Source of the DNA: Bacteroidota bacterium
Lineage (GTDB): Bacteria > Bacteroidota > Bacteroidia > NORP154
Assembly: GCA_002401055.1 (NCBI GenBank)
Contig: NVRZ01000229.1
Location: forward strand, 1-5,802
Direction: 5' to 3'
DNA length: 5,802 bases
The notes under the pieces were generated by a model. The model ran no database searches and had not been told where the DNA came from. It was given only the letters and a program-made list of their open reading frames with translations. Positions within the stretch are counted from its first letter, which is position 1. The number at the start of each line of letters is the position of its first letter. The translations under genes were made by a program, and so were the position numbers. Positions 1-5,264 of the stretch are shown piece by piece.

Positions 1-225
1 TCAAGAGGTGGGGTGGTAAAGGAGTCTGACCTCTTAAAGGAAATTGAAAAAGGCAAAGTTGCTTTTGCTGGGTTAGATGTCTTCGAAAATGAACCAAAAC
101 CTGATATCAGAGTTCTTATGCAAGATCAAATTTCATTGACTCCACACATAGGAGCAGCAACTTTGGAAGCTCAGGATAGAATTGGACTTGAGTTGGCGGA
201 AAAGATCACTGCATTTTTTAAATAG
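1..225 (+). CDS. serA: D-3-phosphoglycerate dehydrogenase, C-terminal end (5' truncated by window edge)
   Basis: This is the last 74 codons of a D-isomer 2-hydroxyacid dehydrogenase. It is read in frame from base 1 to the TAG at 223-225; the ATG at 115 and the GTG at 13 are internal codons, not starts. Family knowledge: SerA oxidises 3-phosphoglycerate to 3-phosphohydroxypyruvate with NAD+, the first step of serine synthesis in the cytoplasm. All three catalytic-site motifs of the NAD domain are visible: SRGG with the active-site Arg (codon 4-6), LDVFENEP with the catalytic Glu (codon 91-93) and TPHIGAAT with the catalytic His (codon 145-147). The protein ends about 25 residues after that His, so it is the short form lacking the C-terminal ACT domain that gives serine feedback inhibition in longer SerA proteins. 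The DUF1015 gene begins six bases after the stop, which implies one operon. A related 2-hydroxyacid dehydrogenase is possible, but the motif wording and the DUF1015 neighbour favour SerA. Confidence 0.88.
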   Translation, partial: SRGGVVKESDLLKEIEKGKVAFAGLDVFENEPKPDIRVLMQDQISLTPHIGAATLEAQDRIGLELAEKITAFFK

Positions 226-231
226 CCTCAT

Positions 232-1488
232 ATGGCCATTGTCAGACCATTTAAAGGAATTCTTCCCTCCCGGGACAAGGTACATCTGGTTACCTCGCGG
301 TCATTTGATACTTATGATCGGCACACATTGGATGATAAGCTGAAATACAATCCATTTTCTTTTTTACACATCATTAAGCCGGATTTTATTTCTAAGAAGA
401 ATATAAAGAGCACATCTCCTGATTACCTGAAGAAAGTAAAGGCCAAGTATGAGGAGTTTCTTAAAAAAGACTTCTTCGAAAGCGACGAGAAGAACTCATT
501 TTATATTTACCAGCAAGAAAGTTATGGGAATGTGTACACTGGTATTATTGGGTGTGCTGCGATAGACGACTACTTCGACGGGGTTATAAAAGTTCACGAA
601 CAAACGCTAGGCCATAGAGAGGAAAAGCTAAAGGATTACTTAAAAGTGGTAAATATGAACGCAGAGCCAGTTTGCCTTACCTATGAATCTGATGAACAGT
701 TGGAAGAATTGATTGCTGGGGTTATTGAAAAGGAGCCTCACTTTGATTTTTCTACTACCGACAATACCCGACATAAGCTGTGGAAAGTCAGTGATGATGT
801 TGCAGTGGCAGCTATATCCAAAAGATTTGAAGCTATTGGTGATATATACATTGCTGACGGACATCATAGATCTGCGTCGTCTGCTTTGCTGGGAAAGGTA
901 ATGCGAAGTGAAACCACATCATCACATTCAGACGCAGGGTTCAACTACTTCATGAGCATTTACATTCCCTTTAATCAACTTAAGATTTATGAATATAACA
1001 GGTTAGTTAAGGATTTAAATGGCCTGTCAATTGCTGAATTTTTAAAGAGGGTAGAGGAGAAATTTGAAGTTGAAGAGTGTGGCAAGAGTGCAGTTGTACC
1101 AGATGAACAACACATTTTCGGAATGTACGTTGAAGAAAAATGGTACAAGCTAACTGTGGATAAGTCGGTAATCGACAGTAGCACTGCAATTGGTTCATTA
1201 GACACCAAAATCCTTTCTCAATATTTGTTGTCTCCAATTCTAAATATCACAGATTTAAGCTCTAGAAAATCAGATAGGATTTCTTTTGTAGGAGGAGTTG
1301 GCAGCGATATAGTAAAACGAGTTCAACAGTCTGTTGATGATGGCGATATGAAAGTTGCCTTTACGCTCTTTCCAGCAACGGTAGATCAATTGATAGCCGT
1401 GGCGGACAACAAAGAGATTATGCCTCCAAAGAGTACTTGGGTCGAACCAAAAATGAGAAGCGGCTTGGTGATTTATAGTTTGGACTGA
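232..1488 (+). CDS. DUF1015 family protein, serA-linked, function unknown
   Basis: This is a complete 418-residue protein, within the usual size of DUF1015 proteins (about 400-430 residues). Recognisable family signatures run end to end: VRPFKGI at residues 4-10, NPFSFLHIIKP at 40-50, a YGNVYTGIIG block at 98-107, VHEQT at 121-125, the hallmark ADGHHRSAS at 208-216, and the C-terminal block MPPKSTWVEPK at 397-407 followed by SGLVIY. No signal peptide or membrane segment is seen, so it should be cytoplasmic. The start ATG at 232 is the first in frame after serA and has no Shine-Dalgarno sequence, as is normal in Bacteroidota. The six-base gap to serA argues for co-transcription and a role in serine or phosphoserine metabolism. 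The DGHHR motif resembles the nucleotide-site motif of ParB/sulfiredoxin-fold proteins, a fold that includes ADP- or ATP-dependent free-serine kinases (SerK, SbnI). A kinase-like activity is my inference, not a family annotation. Confidence 0.92.
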   Translation: MAIVRPFKGILPSRDKVHLVTSRSFDTYDRHTLDDKLKYNPFSFLHIIKPDFISKKNIKSTSPDYLKKVKAKYEEFLKKDFFESDEKNSFYIYQQESYGNVYTGIIGCAAIDDYFDGVIKVHEQTLGHREEKLKDYLKVVNMNAEPVCLTYESDEQLEELIAGVIEKEPHFDFSTTDNTRHKLWKVSDDVAVAAISKRFEAIGDIYIADGHHRSASSALLGKVMRSETTSSHSDAGFNYFMSIYIPFNQLKIYEYNRLVKDLNGLSIAEFLKRVEEKFEVEECGKSAVVPDEQHIFGMYVEEKWYKLTVDKSVIDSSTAIGSLDTKILSQYLLSPILNITDLSSRKSDRISFVGGVGSDIVKRVQQSVDDGDMKVAFTLFPATVDQLIAVADNKEIMPPKSTWVEPKMRSGLVIYSLD

Positions 1489-1549
1489 TTTTCCAACTAT
1501 TCTCGGCACATCAGTGTAGTCTTCATAAGTAAAGATCTATCTTAGCTTA

Positions 1550-3178
1550 ATGACCACGGCAACCAAACAGTCATTGCGATGCTCAGCTGAAAGGAGGGCA
1601 GAAGCAATCTCACGAATAAATGAGAGATTGTGTCGTCATTCACTGTGCTCTCTCCTTGCAATGATAATGCTGGTTAGCACTTCATCTTACGCACAGGATC
1701 AGCGGGTCATTGATTCAGTTAAAATCGTAATACAAAATGCCAAACATGATACATTGGTTTGTAATGCGTATATGGCTTGGGGCGAACAAGTTTATCTAAA
1801 TAATCCCGACACTGCTCTGATTCTTTGGCTAAAAGCAGAAGATATCGCCTTGAGGAATGTTGACAATAATGAAACGGAATCATTAAAAATAAAATATTTA
1901 TTACTGGTGGCAGATGCACAAAATAACGTGGCGTGCATTCACTATGCCCACGGCAAAATTGAAAAAGGACTTGAATATTTTTTCAAGAGCTTGAAGCAAA
2001 GGGGTGAAATCAGTAATTCAACTGATCCTCAAATTGCGAAGGAGGCCAGAAAAGGTGTAGCCACCTCACTCAATAATATTGGGGCTATATATAATCAGCA
2101 AGGTAACATCCCAAATGCGTTGGAATACTTTCATAGAAGTTTGAAAATTGAGGAAGAAATTGGCGATAAGGAGGACATCGCGACCTCTTTTAATAACCTG
2201 GGGTTTATCTATGAAGATCAAGGGGAAATAGCCACGGCCCTGGATTACTATTTTAAGAGTTTAAAATTATATGAGGAAGCAGGCAGTAAAGCCGGTATGG
2301 CCGGTACGCTGAACAATATTGGTGTTAATTATAAGGTTCAGGGCAACATCCATAAAGCCTTGGAATATTACCATGAAAGTTTGATTATGTATGAAGAGAC
2401 GGGAAATAAAGCGAACATAGCCACTGCACTAATTAATGTAGGTTTTGTATATGAAATGCTGAATGATACCATAAAAGCTGTGGATTACTTCCAAAAAAGT
2501 TTAGATATATATGAAGAAATTGGCCATAAGGCAGGTATTGCTAATGCCTTGAATCACTTGGGGCATATTCAAATAAATCTAGGTGAATTGAGGATAGCCA
2601 GAATTAATGGCAACCGAGGGCTGCTTGTTGCGCGTGAGCTAGGGGCTCCTGCTCTCATATCATCAAACGCTGATTTACTATACAAAGTGGCCAAATTACA
2701 AGGTGATTATGATGATGCTTTGAAAATGTATGAGCTACACATTCAAATGCGCGACAGCATTAACAATGAAAAAACCCAAAAAGCTACGATTCGCCAGCAA
2801 ACTAAGTATGAATTTGAAAAAGCACAATTGGTTAAAGAGCAAAAGGAACGGGAGTTTGAGCGGATAGAATCTGAAAAGACATCTCGGCGTGACAACTTAC
2901 AGTATTCTGTTATCGTCATGGTTATTGTCATAGTTTTTGGCTTGATATTAACACTAACCCGGGTCAACGTCTCTGTAAGGCTTTTAGAAGGCCTAATATT
3001 CTTTTCCTTCCTGATCTTCTTCGAATTCTTACTTGTCTTAGCCGATCCTTATATTGAAAACTGGTCGGGTGGAGCGCCAGGATTTAAACTCCTGTTTAAT
3101 GCTGGAATTGCAGCATTGATTTTTCCGCTTCATTCACTTTTTGAGACGAAACTCAAAGGTAGATTAGTAAAGCGGTGA
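1550..3178 (+). CDS. Exported TPR protein with coiled coil and C-terminal three-helix membrane domain
   Basis: This 542-residue protein has, in order: an N-terminal signal sequence (hydrophobic stretch about residues 31-46, likely cleavage after SYA at 46-48); a helical lead-in; six to seven tetratricopeptide units between about 122 and 406; a charged coiled coil at about 402-448; and three predicted membrane helices at about 453-470, 478-498 and 512-530, ending in a basic tail (KLKGRLVKR). The TPR core at 173-332 is four clear 40-residue repeats of the type NNIG-Y-QG-ALEYF-SLK-YEE-G-K-I. In Bacteroidota this TPR, coiled-coil and membrane layout usually leads into a histidine kinase, a cyclase or a LuxR-type output domain. 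Here only a small membrane domain follows, so this looks like a scaffold or sensor without its own catalytic output. The TPRs should face the periplasm. The start is uncertain: ATG 1550 gives a 30-residue basic lead before the hydrophobic core, and TTG 1628 would give a compact signal peptide. Codons 8-39 lie inside a palindromic repeat. The partner is unknown. Confidence 0.85.
   Translation: MTTATKQSLRCSAERRAEAISRINERLCRHSLCSLLAMIMLVSTSSYAQDQRVIDSVKIVIQNAKHDTLVCNAYMAWGEQVYLNNPDTALILWLKAEDIALRNVDNNETESLKIKYLLLVADAQNNVACIHYAHGKIEKGLEYFFKSLKQRGEISNSTDPQIAKEARKGVATSLNNIGAIYNQQGNIPNALEYFHRSLKIEEEIGDKEDIATSFNNLGFIYEDQGEIATALDYYFKSLKLYEEAGSKAGMAGTLNNIGVNYKVQGNIHKALEYYHESLIMYEETGNKANIATALINVGFVYEMLNDTIKAVDYFQKSLDIYEEIGHKAGIANALNHLGHIQINLGELRIARINGNRGLLVARELGAPALISSNADLLYKVAKLQGDYDDALKMYELHIQMRDSINNEKTQKATIRQQTKYEFEKAQLVKEQKEREFERIESEKTSRRDNLQYSVIVMVIVIVFGLILTLTRVNVSVRLLEGLIFFSFLIFFEFLLVLADPYIENWSGGAPGFKLLFNAGIAALIFPLHSLFETKLKGRLVKR
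1571..1664. repeat. 94-bp imperfect palindromic repeat embedded in the signal-peptide coding region
   Basis: The outer arms TCATTGC (1571-1577) and GCAATGA (1658-1664) and the inner arms CAATCTC (1605-1611) and GAGATTG (1624-1630) are both exact inverted repeats, and both share the same centre at 1617.5. Between them the arms pair only partly, with scattered matches and G-U pairs, as expected of a decayed hairpin. From memory, the outer TCATTGC and inner GCAATCTC words are the signature of dispersed palindromic repeats seen in many bacterial genomes, often near gene ends. The element carries an AAGGAGG string at 1591-1597, but no in-frame ATG follows it at a useful distance. The reading frame of the TPR gene is open through the whole element and gives residues 8-39 of that protein. 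There is no second copy in this window, so membership of a genome-wide family is inferred. Confidence 0.72.
2066..2545 (+). repeat. Four tandem ~120-bp units encoding 40-residue TPRs
   Basis: Within the TPR gene, four consecutive 120-base units begin near 2066, 2186, 2306 and 2426. Each starts with codons for (S/A)-x-x-N-x-G and ends with codons for YEE-x-G-x-K-A or similar. A fifth, more degenerate unit follows at about 2546. The units are alike in protein but clearly diverged in DNA, so they are an old internal duplication and not a recent unstable tandem array. The 40-residue period (34-residue TPR plus six) is typical of the TPR_12 or kinesin-light-chain-like class. Confidence 0.8.
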
Positions 3179-3193
3179 AGGTTCTATGCCCTG

Positions 3194-3223
3194 CGACCTT
3201 AGGCGAAGCCGTGCCAGAGGTCG
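3194..3223. terminator. GC-rich hairpin between convergent genes (possible bidirectional terminator or repeat)
   Basis: CGACCT (3194-3199) pairs exactly with AGGTCG (3218-3223). After one wobble and one mismatch, GGC (3202-3204) pairs with GCC (3213-3215), which leaves a short loop around GAAGCC. The hairpin sits in the 65-base gap between the stop of the TPR gene (3176-3178) and the stop of queE (3244-3246), where a shared terminator would be expected. Neither strand has a T-tract immediately after the stem, so it is not a classic intrinsic terminator. It is more GC-rich than its surroundings and may instead be a dispersed intergenic repeat or an mRNA-stabilising 3' hairpin. Confidence 0.4.
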
Positions 3224-3243
3224 GAAAGCAAATAAACAGGGAG

Positions 3244-3867
3244 TTAAGGTATCCCCAAGTACTTATGAGACTGCAAAGAAATAGCCCATTCCTGGTTAGC
3301 CTTGATGTAGTCGATGATCTTTGGAATCATCTCCTCTGCTACTCCCCACTCAGGTTGTAGGAACAACTTGCACGCTTTGCCCACTTTTTTGGCGTGCTCT
3401 TCTGCCCATTCAAAATCATCGTTGTTGTGGACGATTATTTTCAATTCATTCGCTCTTTCATGAATTCCATCATGAGGTGGTACTGTTTTTTTAGGGGAGA
3501 GACAAATCCAATCCCAAAACCCTGTGAGCTCATATGCCCCAGAAGTTTCGATGTGAACTTTAATGTTTTTACTCAAGAACAGTTCTGTAAGCGGGGCCAG
3601 GTTATACATTACAGGTTCACCACCCGTAATCACCGCGCTTTCTGCGCCTGATTGCAATGTGGCTTCCACAATTTTCTCAATACTGAGAACAGGATGTCCT
3701 TCAATTGGCCATGAATCCTTTGTGTCGCACCAGTGACACCCTACATCGCATCCTCCCGTTCTGATAAAGAAGGCAGGTTTACCGCTATGATATCCCTCAC
3801 CCTGAATAGTAAAGTAGGATTCCATAATAGGAAGTTCTAATCCTGATGTAATTTTATCTGTTGTCAT
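3244..3867 (-). CDS. queE: 7-carboxy-7-deazaguanine synthase (radical SAM)
   Basis: This 207-residue protein is of normal length for this enzyme. Family knowledge: QueE is a Mg2+-dependent radical SAM enzyme that converts 6-carboxy-5,6,7,8-tetrahydropterin to 7-carboxy-7-deazaguanine, the step before preQ0 in queuosine and other 7-deazaguanine pathways. Visible motifs: FTIQGEG at 19-25; the [4Fe-4S] cluster motif GGCDVGCHWCDTK with C40, C44 and C47 (CX3CX2C); TGGEP at 81-85, the SAM-binding GGEP; ETSG at 107-110; SPKKT at 124-128; ELKIIV at 141-146; LQPE at 170-173; and the typical C-terminus SLQSHKYLGIP. The start ATG (complement of 3865-3867) is the usual distance before the IQGEG motif. 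No queC, queD or queF lies next to it, so the pathway partners must be elsewhere. It is divergent from the cysteine dioxygenase gene across 68 bases. Confidence 0.96.
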   Translation of the reverse strand: MTTDKITSGLELPIMESYFTIQGEGYHSGKPAFFIRTGGCDVGCHWCDTKDSWPIEGHPVLSIEKIVEATLQSGAESAVITGGEPVMYNLAPLTELFLSKNIKVHIETSGAYELTGFWDWICLSPKKTVPPHDGIHERANELKIIVHNNDDFEWAEEHAKKVGKACKLFLQPEWGVAEEMIPKIIDYIKANQEWAISLQSHKYLGIP

Positions 3868-3877
3868 GCAAGCTTTA

Positions 3878-3906
3878 TTGGCGACCCGAAATTAGTGATA
3901 TATTTA
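3878..3906 (+). promoter_or_regulatory. Candidate Bacteroidota-type promoter for the cysteine dioxygenase gene
   Basis: TTG at 3878-3880 is followed, after 18 bases, by TATATTTA at 3899-3906. This matches the Bacteroidota sigma-ABfr pattern (TTG, about 19 bases, TAnnTTTG) in all but the last base of the -7 box. The implied transcript would start around 3912-3914, about 23 bases before the ATG at 3936. The region is only 68 bases long and must also hold the promoter of divergent queE, whose own start codon is 11 bases from the -33 element. AT-rich DNA yields such matches by chance, so the call is tentative. Confidence 0.35.
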
Positions 3907-3935
3907 TACCTGTAACTGAAGGAAGACTTATTTAC

Positions 3936-4514
3936 ATGAAGGAAATACTGAAAAAATTGGAAGATCGTGGCCCATTGGATTATGAGGAGCTAGGGAAGTT
4001 GCTGAAGGACATAGACTTTTCCCTGGTAAATTATAAGGAGTTTCTTCCTGAACTGTCCGGTTCAGATACATATTCGCGTAGCATCCTTACAATGAATCCG
4101 ATTGAGGTACTTTTAATTCATTGGCCACCAAATGTATCAAGTGCAGTTCACCACCACAATGGATTTTGGGGGTATGTTGCTGTATTGAAAGGAACATGTG
4201 AAAATGTTGAATACTTATTCAACGAAGGTGTAATTCGTGAGTCCCAAAGCATGAAATCAGTTAGGGGAGGGATAATGCCTGAGCCAGATGGAATCCTGCA
4301 CAAAATACTCAATCCAAGCGGCGAAGAGGAACTGGTTACTGCACACTTCTATTATCCTGCTCTGGAGAATTTAGAAGATATGGTCATTTATGATCTGGAG
4401 AATGAGCGGATTGGAACCCTGAATGACAAGGCAGGTTCAGCATCATGGACAGAGCCAGTTGAGCATTTCAAGAATATTCAGGAAAATGCTTTTAAATTTG
4501 TTTCAGAGATTTAA
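3936..4514 (+). CDS. Cysteine dioxygenase family protein (cupin, non-heme iron)
   Basis: This 192-residue protein of the CDO_I cupin family would oxidise L-cysteine with O2 to cysteine sulfinate, using Fe(II) held by three His. The key residues of the mammalian enzyme can be placed: the carboxylate-binding Arg60 corresponds to R48 in YSRSIL; iron ligands His86 and His88 to H72 and H74 in AVHHHNG; His140 to H122 in GILHKIL; and His155 and Tyr157 to H137 and Y139 in AHFYYP. Cys93, which forms the Cys-Tyr crosslink in animals, is G79 here, as in typical bacterial CDOs. Retention of Arg60 favours cysteine over 3-mercaptopropionate, whose dioxygenases usually have Gln there. I chose ATG 3936 because the in-frame extension back to TTG 3861 would overlap the queE start and adds residues with no family character. 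The next gene begins 39 bases downstream and may be co-transcribed. The exact thiol substrate is inferred. Confidence 0.88.
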   Translation: MKEILKKLEDRGPLDYEELGKLLKDIDFSLVNYKEFLPELSGSDTYSRSILTMNPIEVLLIHWPPNVSSAVHHHNGFWGYVAVLKGTCENVEYLFNEGVIRESQSMKSVRGGIMPEPDGILHKILNPSGEEELVTAHFYYPALENLEDMVIYDLENERIGTLNDKAGSASWTEPVEHFKNIQENAFKFVSEI

Positions 4515-4524
4515 AATTAATTAA

Positions 4525-4539
4525 AGAGGTTTTACCTCT
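4525..4539. other. Short perfect hairpin between the dioxygenase gene and the next gene
   Basis: AGAGGT (4525-4530) and ACCTCT (4534-4539) form a six-base-pair stem with a TTT loop, ten bases after the dioxygenase stop and 14 bases before the next ATG (4554). No T-tract follows on the + strand, so as a terminator it would be weak. On the - strand the stem is followed by an A/T-rich, T-containing run, but no - strand gene needs a terminator here. It could partly attenuate read-through, or set translation of the downstream gene through its 5' leader. Confidence 0.3.
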
Positions 4540-4553
4540 AAACTACTGAATGG

Positions 4554-5264
4554 ATGTCGCATAAAATACACAAGGGGATTACATTGTTTTCTTCACGAGC
4601 CTTCTCATTGGCATTGCTCTCGATTCTGATTTTTTCAGGATCAAAAGGCTTGGCACAGAATGATGAAAAGTATTATTACAAACTTGGTAAAAAGTACTTT
4701 ATGATGAAGGACTATAGCCAATCGGCAAAGCACTTTTACAAATGCGCAGATGTAGCCAAGGCAAATGGTAGCAATAACCCCAACTACTATTACTATCCGG
4801 CAATGTTGTTTTTCTACGGCGAGGGAAAGGCCAAGCAAGTTCTGAAGATTATGGATCTCATCGCACCGCTCGTTCCGGAGGTACCCTCAAATCCATTGGA
4901 CCCGGATGAAAAGAAGGTTAAATTTTTTAACGACTTTTTTGCGAATTATAGGATAGAGATAAATAAGGCAGACTATATATTTCTACGCTACTATATTCAG
5001 TTCAAAACTGGCCAGGTTGAAATACAAGACGTCTTTGATCGGATGGACTACTGCATTAGATATCACGATGCCTCTGAATCCAAGATTCCGATATCAGAAG
5101 TTTATAAGCTCTTGGTAGATATTTACACCGATTTCTTCAAAGAAAGCGCTGACGTAGAAGGCTACAACAAGGAAAATCACGCTCTTGTTTGTGCTATGTT
5201 CAATGCCGCCGCAGAGAAGGGAAATAAGCAGGCTCGCGAAGTAGTTAAGAAGAACTGTCAGTAA
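4554..5264 (+). CDS. Secreted or periplasmic protein of unknown function with TPR/Sel1-like ends
   Basis: I do not recognise this 236-residue protein as a named family. It has a clear signal peptide: basic n-region (MSHKIHKG and R15), hydrophobic core AFSLALLSILIFS at 16-28, and likely cleavage after GLA (32-34) before Q35. Residues 38-70 (YYYKLGKKYFMMKDYSQSAKHFYKCA and what follows) read as a TPR-type helical hairpin. The C-terminal NAAAEKGNKQAREVVKKNC (217-235) resembles the end of a Sel1-like repeat. The middle is helical and rich in aromatic residues (a YYYYP run at 78-82, many Phe and Tyr). No Cys follows the signal core in lipobox position, so it is not an obvious lipoprotein. The ATG at 4554 is the first in frame, with no Shine-Dalgarno sequence. 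It follows the dioxygenase gene by 39 bases but shares no evident function with it. Its stop codon abuts the stop of the opposing gene with no bases between. It may be a protein-interaction scaffold in the envelope. Confidence 0.75.
   Translation: MSHKIHKGITLFSSRAFSLALLSILIFSGSKGLAQNDEKYYYKLGKKYFMMKDYSQSAKHFYKCADVAKANGSNNPNYYYYPAMLFFYGEGKAKQVLKIMDLIAPLVPEVPSNPLDPDEKKVKFFNDFFANYRIEINKADYIFLRYYIQFKTGQVEIQDVFDRMDYCIRYHDASESKIPISEVYKLLVDIYTDFFKESADVEGYNKENHALVCAMFNAAAEKGNKQAREVVKKNCQ

Noticed and set aside
1270..1509. Minus-strand ORF over the end of the DUF1015 gene
   Set aside because: Shadow of conserved DUF1015 C-terminal codons; composition is unlike a real protein.
1484..1515. Inverted repeat ACTGAT/ATCAGT after the DUF1015 stop as a terminator
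   Set aside because: Six-base stem with a 20-base loop and no T-tract; too weak to call.
1591..1597. AAGGAGG as a ribosome binding site for the TPR gene
   Set aside because: No in-frame ATG, GTG or TTG follows at 5-10 bases; the string is part of the palindromic element, and Bacteroidota rarely use such sites.
3175..3360. Small + strand ORF starting at GTG 3175
   Set aside because: It mostly lies antisense to queE and runs through the intergenic hairpin; no family features and no good start.
3394..3651. 85-codon + strand ORF inside queE
   Set aside because: Antisense shadow of a well-supported radical SAM gene, with no domain features of its own.
3861..3935. N-terminal extension of the dioxygenase from TTG 3861
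   Set aside because: It would overlap the start of queE, lacks family-like residues, and the ATG at 3936 gives a protein of normal length.
4550..4564. Four-codon leader ORF (ATG at 4550) overlapping the start at 4554
   Set aside because: Too short to tell from chance, and no attenuation-like codon run.
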